NCBI RefSeq assembly: GCF_020172665.1
Contig: NZ_CP083985.1
Coordinates: forward strand, 2,472,953 to 2,536,952
Source of the DNA: [Mycobacterium] zoologicum
GTDB lineage: Bacteria > Actinomycetota > Actinomycetes > Mycobacteriales > Mycobacteriaceae
Length of the DNA: 64,000 nt
Direction of reading: 5' to 3'
Of this stretch, positions 1 through 10,718 are shown in pieces; the stretch's first letter is position 1; each line of letters starts with the position of its first letter. Below the pieces are notes generated by a model. That model had not been told where the DNA came from, did no database searches, and saw only the letters and a program-made list of their open reading frames with translations. The position numbers were made by a program, and so were the translations under genes.

Positions 1-3000
1 CGCCGTCGCCGACGGGCTGGGCGTTGCGCGTCAGCAGATACAGCTTGGCCCCAGACCCTGAAGCCGACTGATCCGCCATGGCCGCGACCAGTCGCCGCGC
101 GGTGTTGAACGCGTCATACGCCGGCGCCGCAGTCAGGTCCGCGGCGGCCGCCGCCGGCGCGTACAGCACATGGGTGGCCGCGGACAGCGCCGCAGACAAA
201 GCCGCCCGGTCGGCACCGTCGGCCAGCGCGGAGGCGGCCAACGTGGCCACCGTGCCGTCGAGTTCTGCGGCCACGGCGTCGTCGCCGACCACCAGCCAGG
301 ACAGTTCCGCGGCGTTGTCCACGCCCTCGGCTTCGGCGGCCGGCCAACTCAGCTCGCACCACCATTCCGGGGGCACCGAACCGGCGTTGCCCACGGCCTG
401 TTGGACACCATCGCCGACCGGACCACCAGCGCTGCGGATCGACGCGGTCTCGATCCAGTACCGGCTGTGCTGCCACGGGGTGCTGGGCAGCACCGGGTGC
501 GGTTCCGGCGGGTGCGGCGTCTGCGGGGGCTGTGTGGTGTGCGTGCGGTTGAGGTTCGTGTGGAAGCTCAGCGCGTCGTCGCCGTTGCGTACCAGGGTTC
601 CGACGCTGTGGTGGTGGCCGCCGAACGCCTCGCAGGTGTCGGCGATCGCGTGGGTCAGGATCGGGTGCGCGCTGACCTCGACGAAGGTGGTGTGTTCGCC
701 ACCGGCCGCGGTCACGGCCTGCGTCAGCAACGCGGGCTTGCGAACGTTGTCCGCCCAGTAGTCGGCGTCCAGCAGCGGCAGGCCGCCGGCCGGCATCGCC
801 GACTCGGTCACCGTGGAATAGAACGGAATCGTGGCGACCTCGGGCGTCAGGCCCTCCAGAGCGGTCCGCAGGTCGGCGAGGATCGGATCCATGAACGCGG
901 TGTGCGAAGCCACCTCCATGTTGACCCGGCGCGCGAACTTGTTCTCGGCGCTCACCTTCGCGATCAGTGCGTCGACCGGTGCCACCGCGCCGGCCACCAC
1001 CGTCTGCTTCGGCGAAAGGTAGCCCGCCACAGCAACATCGGGGTAGTCGGCCAGCAGTGCCTCGGTGGCGTCTGCGTCCAGGTTCAGCAGTGCCACCGCA
1101 CCCTGTCCAGCCTGCTGGGACATCAGCCGAGACCGGGCGGCGATCACCCGGAAACCGTCGGCCGTGCTCAGCGCACCGGCGACGACGGCTGCGGTCACCT
1201 CACCCATGGAGTGACCGATCACCGCGTCGGGGTGCACGCCGTAGGACCGCCACAGTTCGGTCAGGGCCAGCTGGAGTCCCATCAGGACGGGCTGCACCGC
1301 AGCGTCGCCGCTGATCGCCTCGCCGCCCGAGATCACCTGCCACAGCGAGAATCCGACGTGTTCGACGAAGGTGGGCTCGAGCACAGCCAGCGCTCGCGCG
1401 AAAGCCGGTTCGTCGGTGAGCAGTTGGCGGCCCATGCCGGCCCAGTGCGAGCCTTGCCCGGAGTAGACGAACACCGTGCCGGGCCCGCAGGGCCCGTCGT
1501 GCGGGCCGACGACGCCGTATCCCGAGCCGTCGGCCGAGTTGCCGGCGGCCAGTGCCTCCAGGCCACGGATGGCCTGGGCGCGGTCGCGGGCGCAGACCGT
1601 GCCGAACTGAGCCTGCCGGGCGCGGTGATGGTTGAGGGTGTGTGCGACGTCAGGCAGGTCCACGCCCGCGCCGAGGCCATCGAGCCAGCCGGCCAGATCC
1701 TGCGCGGTAGCCGCGATCCGCTCCGGATTGCGGCCGGCCACCACCAGCGTGGTGATCGCCGGGTCCGCCTCACGCGCTGAGACCTTGGCGGGCGGAGCCT
1801 GCTCGATGACCACATGGGCGTTGGTCCCGCCGAATCCGAATGAGGAGATACCGGCCCGGCGCGGATGGTCGGTGGACGGCCAGTTCTGCTGTTCGGCAAC
1901 GACCTTCAGACGCATCTGATCGAACGTGATGTGCGGGTTCGGACTGTTGAAGTGCAGGTTGCGCGGAATCTGCCCGCGCTGCACCGCCAGCACCGACTTG
2001 ATGAAGCCGACCATGCCGGCGGCCGCCTCCAGGTGACCCATGTTCGACTTGGCGGCGCCCAGCAGCAGGGGTGCGTCGGCGGGACGCCCGCGGCCCAGCA
2101 CGGTACCCAGCGCCCGGGCCTCGATCGGGTCGCCGAGCAACGTTCCGGTGCCGTGGGTTTCGACGTAGTCGACTTCGTGCGGCGCGATGCCTGCGTCGGC
2201 GTAGGCCGAACGCAGCACCGCCATCTGTGCCGCGGGGTTGGGCGCCAGCAGGCCGTTGGAGTGGCCGTCCTGGTTGATCGCCGAACCGCGGACCACCGCC
2301 AGCACCCGGTCGCCGTCACGACGGGCGTCGGACAGGCGCTTGAGCACCACCACACCGCAGCCCTCACCGCGGACGAATCCGTCCGCGGCGGCGTCGAAGG
2401 CGTGGCAGGCGCCGGTCGTAGAAAGGGCGCCGCTCTGGTCGAAGCCGCGGAACACCGCCGGCGACATCAGCAGGTTCACCCCGCCGGCGATGGCGGTCTC
2501 GACCTCACCGGTGCGCAGGCTGCGGCAGGCCAGGTGCAGGGCCACCAGCGATGACGAGCACGCGGTGTCCACCGTGACCGATGGGCCGCGCAGGTCCAGG
2601 AAGTAGGACAGCCGGTTGGCGATGATGCTCAGTGCACCACCGGCATTGCTCCAGGCGTCGACGGTGCTCAGATCAGACGACGCATGCAGGCCGTATTCGG
2701 TGATGCTGGCCCCGACGAACACCCCGGTCTGCGAGCGCCGCAGCGAGGTGGCCGGAATTCCGGCGTGCTCCAACGCTTCCCACGCCACCTCGAGCAGCAG
2801 GCGCTGCTGCGGATCCATCTTGACCGCTTCGCGGCTGGAGATGTCGAAGAAGTCCGCATCGAAAGCGGCGATGTCGGTCAGAAACGAGCCCCAGCGGGTG
2901 GTGCGGGCGATCTCAGCCGAGCCATCGTCGAACGGCGCCCAACGGTCCTCGGGAACCTCGGTAACCGCGTTGCCGCCGTCGATCAGGAACTGCCACAACG

Positions 3001-3355
3001 CTTCCGGCGAGTTGATGTCTGCCGGGAATCGGCAGCCCATGCCGATCACCGCGATCGGCTCGTCGGTACCCAGCCGGCCGGGCTCGGATGCCGAGTCGTC
3101 GTCGGCGGCTTCGGGCTCGAGCAGGAATCGGGCCAGCTCCGCCACCGATGGGTGCTGCCAGAGCTCGACCGGAGAGATCTTGCGGCCCAGCAGTTCTGAC
3201 AATTCACCACAGAGCACGACGGCGTCGCGCGAACCGACTCCCAGATCGTTCAACGAGGCGCTGAAATCGATGTCTTCGAGGTTGCAGCCGATGTTGGTGA
3301 CCAGGTAGTCGGCCAGCCAGTGGCGCAGTGCTTCTTCGTCAAATGCTGCGGTCAT
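1..3355 (-). CDS. modular type I polyketide synthase, N-terminal ACP-KS-AT part (3' end outside window)
   Basis: PKS that extends an acyl chain by one unit; the visible part is about 1,118 codons. Domains in order: an N-terminal acyl carrier domain with the phosphopantetheine serine in GVGSRDAV (first ~80 residues), a ketosynthase ([25 protein letters not shown]), and an acyltransferase ([18 protein letters not shown], substrate motif VASH). A non-dehydratase linker follows, which in PpsB-type proteins leads into a ketoreductase. The N-terminal ACP followed directly by KS resembles M. tuberculosis PpsA, where FadD26 loads the starter. The ATG at 3353-3355 lies 19 bp after the previous PKS stop, so co-expression is likely. 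VASH is closer to the methylmalonyl motif YASH than to the malonyl motif HAFH, but extender specificity is inferred only. KR and C-terminal ACP are expected beyond the window. Confidence 0.93.
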   Translation of the reverse strand, partial: MTAAFDEEALRHWLADYLVTNIGCNLEDIDFSASLNDLGVGSRDAVVLCGELSELLGRKISPVELWQHPSVAELARFLLEPEAADDDSASEPGRLGTDEPIAVIGMGCRFPADINSPEALWQFLIDGGNAVTEVPEDRWAPFDDGSAEIARTTRWGSFLTDIAAFDADFFDISSREAVKMDPQQRLLLEVAWEALEHAGIPATSLRRSQTGVFVGASITEYGLHASSDLSTVDAWSNAGGALSIIANRLSYFLDLRGPSVTVDTACSSSLVALHLACRSLRTGEVETAIAGGVNLLMSPAVFRGFDQSGALSTTGACHAFDAAADGFVRGEGCGVVVLKRLSDARRDGDRVLAVVRGSAINQDGHSNGLLAPNPAAQMAVLRSAYADAGIAPHEVDYVETHGTGTLLGDPIEARALGTVLGRGRPADAPLLLGAAKSNMGHLEAAAGMVGFIKSVLAVQRGQIPRNLHFNSPNPHITFDQMRLKVVAEQQNWPSTDHPRRAGISSFGFGGTNAHVVIEQAPPAKVSAREADPAITTLVVAGRNPERIAATAQDLAGWLDGLGAGVDLPDVAHTLNHHRARQAQFGTVCARDRAQAIRGLEALAAGNSADGSGYGVVGPHDGPCGPGTVFVYSGQGSHWAGMGRQLLTDEPAFARALAVLEPTFVEHVGFSLWQVISGGEAISGDAAVQPVLMGLQLALTELWRSYGVHPDAVIGHSMGEVTAAVVAGALSTADGFRVIAARSRLMSQQAGQGAVALLNLDADATEALLADYPDVAVAGYLSPKQTVVAGAVAPVDALIAKVSAENKFARRVNMEVASHTAFMDPILADLRTALEGLTPEVATIPFYSTVTESAMPAGGLPLLDADYWADNVRKPALLTQAVTAAGGEHTTFVEVSAHPILTHAIADTCEAFGGHHHSVGTLVRNGDDALSFHTNLNRTHTTQPPQTPHPPEPHPVLPSTPWQHSRYWIETASIRSAGGPVGDGVQQAVGNAGSVPPEWWCELSWPAAEAEGVDNAAELSWLVVGDDAVAAELDGTVATLAASALADGADRAALSAALSAATHVLYAPAAAAADLTAAPAYDAFNTARRLVAAMADQSASGSGAKLYLLTRNAQPVGDG

Positions 3356-3374
3356 GCTGGGAACTCAATTCCCA

Positions 3375-6300
3375 CTAGATTCCGTCCCATCCGGCCGAGG
3401 CCGATTCCACGCTGTCGAACAGCTCATTCAAAACACTGTCGGCGGACTCGGACGCCTGCCCGTTGGCTGCGGCCGACCCGTCGACGGAAGCGCCCTCGGG
3501 CAGCAGCTTGCCGGTGAGGTGCGCCGCCAACGCCGCCGTCGTCGGGTGGTTCCACAGCATCGTCGCCGACAGCTCCAACCCGACGAGCTGTTCGATGTCG
3601 CGCCGGACTGCCATCGCCATCACCGAGTTCAGTCCCATTTCGGCGAATGGACGGTCCAGCTGCAGTTCGGCCTCCGGCATGCGAAGTTCGTGGGCCAGGA
3701 TGCTGCGCAACCCGATTTCCAGCTCGCTGAGTATCTCATCGGGAGCCAATTGAGCCCAGTCGCGGGAGGGTCCGGCGGCGATACCGTCCGCAGCACCGGG
3801 CTCGCCTTCCCTGGGCAGCGGCACCATCACGGCCTGGGCGACGTCGTAGTGCTCGACGTGATCCCAGGCGGCGAAGGCCTCTGCCGGGGTGATCGCCCGC
3901 GAGCCCATCCGCTCCAGTTCGTGCAGCACGACGTGGGCTTCGGCACCGAATCCCAGGCCCTTCCAGGCCACCCAGTCCAGGCTGACGCTGTGACAGCCCC
4001 GCTGGTGGCGGGCGCGGGCCAGACCGTCCAGGTAGGCGTTCGCACTGGCGTAGGCGCCCTGGCCGGGCACGCCGAACACCGCGCCGGCGGCGGCGGTCAT
4101 AAAGTAGAACTCCAGGCTGCCGGGCGGGAACAGTTCGTGCAGCACCTGGGCTCCGGCGACCTTCGGCCACATGGTGTCCCGCAGCCGCTCATCGTCGAAC
4201 TCGGTCAGCAGCTGGCCCTCGGTGATGCCGGCGGCGTGGATGATGCCGCGGATCTGCGGGGAGCCCGCTTCGTCGCGACGGGCGATGAGTTCGGCGACCG
4301 CATCGCGGGAGCCGATGTCCAGCGCGGCCAGTTCGACGCTGACGCCGCGGCGCTCCAGTGCCCGGATCGCGGTGATCTTCTGCCGGACACCGGCGTCAAG
4401 GGTCGCGGCGTCCCAGTCGCGCCGCGGCGGCAGGCCGGTGCGGCCGGCGAGCACCAGGCGGCGGGCACCACGGTCGACGAGCCACCCGGCCATCAGCAGA
4501 CCCAGGGCGCCCATGCCGCCGGTGACGAGGTAGGCGCTGTCGGGCTGGCAGACCATCGGTTCGCGTCCCGGCGGGCCGGACAGCGGGGTGAACGCGGTGG
4601 TGAGGAACGTTCCGTCGCGCAGGACCAGGATGGTTTTCGCCGGGGTGCGCAGCACACCTGACAGGGCTGCGGCATTAGCGGCCAAGTCCGCCGTGTTGTC
4701 GCTGGGCAGGTCGATGAGCCCACCGCAGAGCTGGGGCTGCTCGGCCCGGATCACGCCGGCCATGCCCCACAGGCTGCTTTGGCGCACCGCGGCGTCCGAC
4801 GCCGCCTCATGCACCCCCTGGGTGATGATCCACAGCGCCGGCGGGTGGTCGTCGCGCTCGGCGAGTTGGGTGACCAGGTCGGCCACTTCGCGAGCCAGCC
4901 TGCTGGTGGCGTCCAGGTCGCTCTCGCCCGCGCGGTCCGCGTCGGCCACGTAGAGCACGGTCTGAGCCTGGGCGATGTCGACGTCGCGGTGACCGGCTGC
5001 GACCAGCCCGTCACGCAGTGCCTCGGCGGCGGCGCCGTCACCGACGACGGTGAGCGTGCCCGGCTGGTCCGGGTTTTCGGGTGCGGCGTCCCAGGGCTGC
5101 CAGTCGATGGCGTGAGCGATCGACGTCGGGTCGTCGGTGGGGGCGGCGGTGCCCAGTGCGGTGTAGCGCAGTCCGCGGATGTCGACGCAGCGCGTGCCGT
5201 CGGCGGTCGTCACGGCGATGTCGATGACGAGTTCGTTCTCGCCGCCGTCCCGGCGGTGCACGACGACTCCGGCCCGGTTGTCTGCGGGCGGCTCCCCGAG
5301 GTGGATGCTGCCGATCGCGGCGGGCACCATCAGCTCGGGGTTGTCGCGGTCGACCAGTCGCGCGATGTGCAGTGCGGCGTCCAGGAGTGCGGCGGTGGCC
5401 GATCGGTCGGTGCCCGCGGCCAGCTCTATGTCGGCCAGCAGCTCCGCCTGGGTTGTCCGCCCCGAGCTCAGCGACCAGTCGAAGGGGCGTCCCTCGCTGC
5501 CCCAGGTCAGCCACAGCGAGGTGACCGCTTCGTCGTCGAAGTGTGTTCCGGCGTGGCCGTTCTTGCGGGTTGCGCCCTCACCGAAGGAGTCGATGTCGCC
5601 GGCCGCGGCGATGCGGGCGCTGAGGTGTCTGATCCAGCGCGCGTCGTCGCCGCCGGCGTTCGAGGAGACTGCCCTCGAGGAGATGGCGATGGATTCGGCG
5701 TCGGCGACCACCTGGACGGACCGCGGCCGGTCGACGATGATCGGGTGCTCGAAGCGGATGTCGCTGACGCCCGGGCGGCCGCACACCTCGATGGCGGCGT
5801 CGGACAGGGTTTTCAGCAGCACCGACGCCGGCACCAGTTCGACGCCGTTGTTGCGGTGGCCGCCCGGGTAGGGCTTGGTCTCCGGCGAGAGTCGCGCCTG
5901 CCACAGGTGGACGGTGGGGGTGCTGCCGATCTTGATGTGCGTTCCCAGCAGCACTCCGGTCCGGGGCGCGGATTCGGCTGCGGTAACCGCATTTTCGGTG
6001 TTGAGCCAGTGGTGGGTGTGCCGCCACGGGGTGGCCGGGAGCACCGGGTAGCTGCCCGACGGGTGCGGCAGGTCGCGGGGACTGACCGGGTGCGCCGCGT
6101 TGAGGTGTTCGTGGAAGACGACGGTGTCGTCGCAGTCGCGCACCAGCGTGGCCACGCTGCAGTGTGCGACGGCTTCCAGGTTCTCGTCGATGGTGTGGGT
6201 CAGAATCGGGTGCGGGCTGATCTCGATGAAGGTCCCGTACGCCTCTGCCGCTTTGGTGATGGCCTGGCTGACCAGTGCCGGGCGGCGCACATTGTCGGCC

Positions 6301-8732
6301 CAGTACTGCGCATCGAGCACCGGTGTGGGCCCGGTGGGATCGACCGTGGTGGAGATGAACGGAATCTGTGGCACCGACGGCACCAGATCCGCCAATGCCC
6401 CTCGCAGTTCATCAAGGATCGGATCCATGAACGCCGTATGCGAAGCGACCTCCATATTGACCCGCCGAGCAAACAACTCCTGACCGGCCACCGCGGCAAT
6501 CACCGCATCCACGCCATCGGGCGAACCCGCAACCACCGTCTGCCGCGGCGACAAGAACCCCGCCACCTCAACACCCGGGTAACCCGCCAACAACTCCCGC
6601 GTCGCCTGCGAATCCAACTCCAACAAGGCCACCGCACCCTGCCCGGCCTGACGCGACATCAACGACGACCGCACCGCGATCAAACCCAAACCCTGCTCGA
6701 CCGTCAGCGCCCCGGCCACCACCGCCGCAGACACCTCCCCCATCGAATGCCCGATCACCGCATCCGGAACAACCCCATAAGAACGCCACAACGCAGCCAA
6801 CGCCAACTGCAACCCCATGATCACCGGCTGCACCTGAGCATCACCGGAAATCTCGGCACCCTGCGCAATCACCTCACGCAGCGAAAAACCCACCCGCTGG
6901 GCAAAAACCGGCTCCAACTCATCAACCGCAGCAGCAAACACCGGCTCATCAGCCAACAACCGACGACCCATACCCGCCCAATGCGAACCCTGACCCGAAA
7001 ACACGAACACCGTGCCTCGGCCCGGCAGCACCGCAGCGGGTTCCACCACGCCCGGCGCGGATTCACCGGCGGCCAACGCGGTAAGTCCGGCGATGGCCTG
7101 TTCGCGATCGCGGGCCGCGACGGTGGCGAATTTCTGATGCCGGGTGCGGTGGTGGTTGAGCGCGTGGGCGATGTCGCCCAAGGTCGCCTCGGCGCCGTCG
7201 GTCTGCATCCACGCCGCCAGCGCACCCGCGGTGGCCGCGATCCGCGCCGGAGACTTACCCGACACCAGCAAGGTGCTCACCACCGGCTCCGGAAGAACCT
7301 CAGCCGCAACCGCTTCGGTGACCGGGGCCTGCTCGACGATCACATGCGCATTGGTGCCCGACACCCCGAACGAGGACACCCCCGCCCGACGCGGACGCGA
7401 CACCGCAGGCCAGTCCATCGACTGCCCGGCGACCACGAAATTCCAAGCTCCGACACCGGCGTTGGGGGTCAGTTGCGAGAAGTTCAGGTGCCGCGGGATG
7501 AACCCGTGCTGCACCGACAACACCGTCTTGATGAAACCCGCCACACCGGAAGCAGATTCCAGGTGACCCAGATTGGTCTTCACCGAACCCAACACCAACG
7601 GCGCCGAGCCGCCCCGCTCACCGAACACCGCCGCCAGCGCATCCAACTCAATCGGATCACCCAACGCCGTCCCGGTACCGTGCGCCTCGACATAGTCGAC
7701 ATCGCCCGGCTCCAACCGGGCCGACGCCATCGCCGCCCGCACCACCTTCTGCTGCGCCGGACCCGACGGCACCGTCTGACCCGACGACGGCCCATCCTGA
7801 TTCACCGCCGAACCCGACACCACCGCCAGAACCCGATCACCATCACGCTGGGCATCCGACAAACGCTTGAGCACCACCACCCCAGCGCCTTCGCCGCGGA
7901 CGTAGCCGTCGGCACCGGCATCAAATGTCTTGCACTGCCCGTCCGGGGCCAACATCCCCCACCGCGACGTCGCAATGCTGTTCTGCGGGGTCAACATCAG
8001 GTTCACCCCGGCCGCCAACGCCTGATCCGACTCCCGGCGCCGCAAACTCGCACACGCCAGATGAATCGACACCAACGACGACGAACACGCCGTATCCACC
8101 ATCATCGCCGGACCATGCACACCCAGGAAATACGACAACCGACCCGCCGCAAAATTAGGGGCATTACCGAATGAAAGATAAGGGTCCGCGTCGCGCTGGC
8201 CGAGTGCCTCAACCGCGGCCAGTGCGTAGTCGTTGGTGGTCAGCCCGACGAAAACACCGGTCTGAGTGCCCCGAATGGCGTCTTTGGTGATCCCGGCGTG
8301 CTCCAACGCCTCCCAGGCCACCTCCATGAGCAACCGCTGCTGAGGATCCATCGCATCGGCCTCACGCGGCGAAATACCAAAAAACTCCGCATCAAACTCA
8401 GCAGGCTGCCACGACGACAAAAACCCACCCTCACGCGAACAAATCGTCCCCGGCACCGAATGATCCGACGAGAAAAACGCATCGGCATCCCACCGATCCG
8501 CCGGCACCCGAACAATGCCCGAACCCTCATCACACAACAACTGCCAAAAAGCCGCCGGCCCATCAACACCACCGGGAAGGCGACAACCCATACCCACCAC
8601 CGCGATCGGCTCGGTATCACCGGCCTCAGCAACCGCCAAACGCTCGGTCAGATCATCGATCTTGCGCAGCGCATCAGCAAAAATCGCCCGACGGTCCGGC
8701 CCCCCGGCCGGTGTAACACTCTTCTCGCTCAA
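3375..8732 (-). CDS. modular type I polyketide synthase KS-AT-DH-KR-ACP, PpsA-like, no N-terminal ACP
   Basis: A 1,785-residue single-module PKS. A charged N-terminal helix (residues ~12-36) looks like a docking segment. KS has Cys216, His351 and His390. AT has Ser663 in GHSMGEV and VASH at 762-765. The DH fold has His959 in HxxxGxxxxP and Asp1118 in DAALH, so both catalytic residues are present. KR has a TGGMGALG nucleotide motif near 1404, Lys1524, Tyr1561 and Asn1565, but Ala1548 where the catalytic Ser is expected. The ACP serine is Ser1703 in GLNSVMAM. The gene opens with TTG behind a strong GGGGAGG; it lies 40 bp after the FAAL gene and 19 bp before the second PKS. Codon use is mosaic (see findings). 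It is related to PpsA but lacks PpsA's loading ACP. The product is not predictable, probably a methyl-branched or hydroxylated lipid. Confidence 0.95.
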   Translation of the reverse strand: MSEKSVTPAGGPDRRAIFADALRKIDDLTERLAVAEAGDTEPIAVVGMGCRLPGGVDGPAAFWQLLCDEGSGIVRVPADRWDADAFFSSDHSVPGTICSREGGFLSSWQPAEFDAEFFGISPREADAMDPQQRLLMEVAWEALEHAGITKDAIRGTQTGVFVGLTTNDYALAAVEALGQRDADPYLSFGNAPNFAAGRLSYFLGVHGPAMMVDTACSSSLVSIHLACASLRRRESDQALAAGVNLMLTPQNSIATSRWGMLAPDGQCKTFDAGADGYVRGEGAGVVVLKRLSDAQRDGDRVLAVVSGSAVNQDGPSSGQTVPSGPAQQKVVRAAMASARLEPGDVDYVEAHGTGTALGDPIELDALAAVFGERGGSAPLVLGSVKTNLGHLESASGVAGFIKTVLSVQHGFIPRHLNFSQLTPNAGVGAWNFVVAGQSMDWPAVSRPRRAGVSSFGVSGTNAHVIVEQAPVTEAVAAEVLPEPVVSTLLVSGKSPARIAATAGALAAWMQTDGAEATLGDIAHALNHHRTRHQKFATVAARDREQAIAGLTALAAGESAPGVVEPAAVLPGRGTVFVFSGQGSHWAGMGRRLLADEPVFAAAVDELEPVFAQRVGFSLREVIAQGAEISGDAQVQPVIMGLQLALAALWRSYGVVPDAVIGHSMGEVSAAVVAGALTVEQGLGLIAVRSSLMSRQAGQGAVALLELDSQATRELLAGYPGVEVAGFLSPRQTVVAGSPDGVDAVIAAVAGQELFARRVNMEVASHTAFMDPILDELRGALADLVPSVPQIPFISTTVDPTGPTPVLDAQYWADNVRRPALVSQAITKAAEAYGTFIEISPHPILTHTIDENLEAVAHCSVATLVRDCDDTVVFHEHLNAAHPVSPRDLPHPSGSYPVLPATPWRHTHHWLNTENAVTAAESAPRTGVLLGTHIKIGSTPTVHLWQARLSPETKPYPGGHRNNGVELVPASVLLKTLSDAAIEVCGRPGVSDIRFEHPIIVDRPRSVQVVADAESIAISSRAVSSNAGGDDARWIRHLSARIAAAGDIDSFGEGATRKNGHAGTHFDDEAVTSLWLTWGSEGRPFDWSLSSGRTTQAELLADIELAAGTDRSATAALLDAALHIARLVDRDNPELMVPAAIGSIHLGEPPADNRAGVVVHRRDGGENELVIDIAVTTADGTRCVDIRGLRYTALGTAAPTDDPTSIAHAIDWQPWDAAPENPDQPGTLTVVGDGAAAEALRDGLVAAGHRDVDIAQAQTVLYVADADRAGESDLDATSRLAREVADLVTQLAERDDHPPALWIITQGVHEAASDAAVRQSSLWGMAGVIRAEQPQLCGGLIDLPSDNTADLAANAAALSGVLRTPAKTILVLRDGTFLTTAFTPLSGPPGREPMVCQPDSAYLVTGGMGALGLLMAGWLVDRGARRLVLAGRTGLPPRRDWDAATLDAGVRQKITAIRALERRGVSVELAALDIGSRDAVAELIARRDEAGSPQIRGIIHAAGITEGQLLTEFDDERLRDTMWPKVAGAQVLHELFPPGSLEFYFMTAAAGAVFGVPGQGAYASANAYLDGLARARHQRGCHSVSLDWVAWKGLGFGAEAHVVLHELERMGSRAITPAEAFAAWDHVEHYDVAQAVMVPLPREGEPGAADGIAAGPSRDWAQLAPDEILSELEIGLRSILAHELRMPEAELQLDRPFAEMGLNSVMAMAVRRDIEQLVGLELSATMLWNHPTTAALAAHLTGKLLPEGASVDGSAAANGQASESADSVLNELFDSVESASAGWDGI

Positions 8733-8772
8733 CTCAACCTCCCCGAAAGCCGCGCGAGCAGCTCGTCACCTT

Positions 8773-10530
8773 TCATACAGACCGAGCGGAAGCATCCAGC
8801 CGGTCGAATCCGTCACGTTGGTAGATCTCTACGCAGCTGGAGCGGCGGATCTTGCCGCTCGTCGTGATCGGGATGGCGCCCTGGGGCACCAGCACCAGAT
8901 CACCGACCGCCAGGCCGTGCGCCTTGGACAGCGCCGCCGCGACCTTCCGCCTCACCTCGTGCAGCCTGTCCTGGATCTCCGCGTCCGACCCGCCCTTGTT
9001 CTTGAACTCGGCGATGGTGACGAGCTGCTCAGAACGGCTGTCGGCGATCGAGACGGCCGCGACACGCCCGCCGGTGATCTCCTGAATGGTGGCCTCGATG
9101 TCGTCCGGGTAGTGGTTGCGACCGTCGACGATCAGCAGGTCCTTGATCCGGCCGACGATGTAGAGCTCGCCGTCGGAGATGACTCCGAGGTCGCCGGTCT
9201 TGAGCCACGGCCCCTGCGGGGTTCCGGGCGACGGGTCGACGAGCTTGCCGCCGAAGGTGGCCTCGGTGGCCTGCTGGTTGTGCCAATAGCCGGCGGTGAC
9301 GTTGGTTCCGTGGGCCCAGATCTCGCCGACCTGACCCTCGGGGTTCTCCCGCTGGGTGTCCGGGTCGACGACGCGCACGGTGCAGGCACGCGGCACGCCG
9401 CAGCTGACCAGCTCGACGCCGCCCTCGGGCCCGGCCAACTCCGCGGTACCGTTCGCGAGCTTGGTGTAGTCGAAACGCGCGGTGGGCGGCGGGGTGCCGG
9501 GGGTGTTCGACGTCAGGTACACGGTGGCCTCGGCCAGCCCGTAGCCGGGGCGCAGGGCCGCCGGGTTGAGGTTGAACTTGGAGAACCGGTCGACGAGCCG
9601 CCGCAGCGTCGCGGCGTGCACACGCTCCGCGCCGAACGCGTAGGTGTGAACGCGGCTCAGGTCGAGGCCGGCCATGTCCTCGTCGGAGGTGCGCCGGACA
9701 GCCAGCTCGTAGGCGAAGTTCGGCCCACCGGTGTAAGCGTTGGGGTAGCTGGCCACCAGCTGCATCCAGCGGGCCGGCTTGGCCAGGAAGGCCATCGGGC
9801 TGAAGACCACGGCCTGGTGGCCGCCCACCAGCGGGAAGATGATGCCGCACATCAGGCCCAGGTCGTGGTAGAAGGGCAGCCACACCACCAGCGTGGTGTC
9901 GGCCGGCACCGTCTTGCCGACGTTCTCAAACGTGTCGTCGATCATCTGCTGCATGTTCACGATCGCGTTCTGGTGCCCGACCATCACGCCGGCCGGGGTC
10001 CGGGTCGAGCCGGAGGTGTACTGCAGGAACGCCGTCTTGGTGTGGGCGGTGGCCGTGGGTGCCGCGATCGGCTCGGAGTCGAGGTCCAGAGCGTCCACCT
10101 CGATCACCACGGGGGGCTTGCCCGGCAGGTCGTTGATCGAGCTGGCGAGGTCGCCGACGGCGGCCGTGGTGGTCAGGATCGCGGCCGGCTGGCAGTCGCG
10201 CAGGGCCGCGGACACCCGCTCGTCATGCACACCGAACATCGGCACCGGCAGCGGGACGGCGATCATTCCCGCCTCCAGGGCGCCGTAAAACCCGATGATG
10301 TATTCCATGCTCTGCGGGGCCAGCAGCGCCACCCGGTCACCTGGGGATGCGCAGGTCGCCAGCTCCGCGGCCACCACCTGCGCCCGGTTGCGCAGCTGCG
10401 ACCAGGTCACGGTGTCGCGGTAGCCCTCCGGGTCGACGTCGAAGTCGATGAAGGTATATGCGGGGTCGTTCGGCTTCTCTTGGGCCCGATGCGCCAGCAG
10501 GGTCGGGATGTGCGTGTGAGTGACCGGCAT
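8773..10530 (-). CDS. long-chain fatty-acyl-AMP ligase (FAAL), FadD26-like
   Basis: Activates a fatty acid as acyl-adenylate and transfers it to a PKS acyl carrier domain rather than to CoA. The 585-residue protein has the adenylate-forming motifs: YTSGSTRTPAG P-loop (near residue 170), WLPFYHDLGL, PGYGLAEATVY, KTGDLGVISDGELYIVGR, and the C-terminal ITTSGKIRRSSC lysine motif. Similarity to FadD26 runs the full length, including IKDLLIVDGRNHYPDDIEATIQ-type blocks. I chose the ATG at 10528-10530 because AAGGAG lies 11 nt upstream; an upstream GTG/ATG extension of 15 codons has no such site. It precedes two PKS genes, so it presumably supplies their starter. The only loading-type ACP visible is on the second PKS. 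Substrate chain length cannot be read from sequence. Confidence 0.93.
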   Translation of the reverse strand: MPVTHTHIPTLLAHRAQEKPNDPAYTFIDFDVDPEGYRDTVTWSQLRNRAQVVAAELATCASPGDRVALLAPQSMEYIIGFYGALEAGMIAVPLPVPMFGVHDERVSAALRDCQPAAILTTTAAVGDLASSINDLPGKPPVVIEVDALDLDSEPIAAPTATAHTKTAFLQYTSGSTRTPAGVMVGHQNAIVNMQQMIDDTFENVGKTVPADTTLVVWLPFYHDLGLMCGIIFPLVGGHQAVVFSPMAFLAKPARWMQLVASYPNAYTGGPNFAYELAVRRTSDEDMAGLDLSRVHTYAFGAERVHAATLRRLVDRFSKFNLNPAALRPGYGLAEATVYLTSNTPGTPPPTARFDYTKLANGTAELAGPEGGVELVSCGVPRACTVRVVDPDTQRENPEGQVGEIWAHGTNVTAGYWHNQQATEATFGGKLVDPSPGTPQGPWLKTGDLGVISDGELYIVGRIKDLLIVDGRNHYPDDIEATIQEITGGRVAAVSIADSRSEQLVTIAEFKNKGGSDAEIQDRLHEVRRKVAAALSKAHGLAVGDLVLVPQGAIPITTSGKIRRSSCVEIYQRDGFDRLDASARSV

Positions 10531-10718
10531 TGCGTTGTCTTCTCCTTGTGCTGTCAGGTCCTCTGAAGACCTCACGTGCTGAGTAGTTCGGCCCCGTCAC
10601 GAGCCCGGCGGGTGCGGCCACCGGTGACGGTCTTGCTGCGCGGCCCTGCACAGCGGAGTTATGCGGTTGGATTGGCGGCATCGGGACACTTCCCTCACGG
10701 GATCAGGCCTTGTGGGCA

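Noticed and set aside
6100..7400. AT domains of the two PKS genes as a direct DNA repeat
   Set aside because: Similarity between about 400-1,700 and 6,030-7,400 is at the level expected for paralogous AT domains, not a recent repeat.
4779..8174. Long + strand open frame (1,131 codons)
   Set aside because: Antisense to the first PKS, whose protein has intact KS and AT motifs; the frame is Arg/His/Gly-rich with no domain. It exists because of the GC-rich sequence.
8515..10566. Long + strand open frame (683 codons)
   Set aside because: Antisense to the FAAL gene and PKS start; the minus-strand frame has all adenylate-forming motifs.
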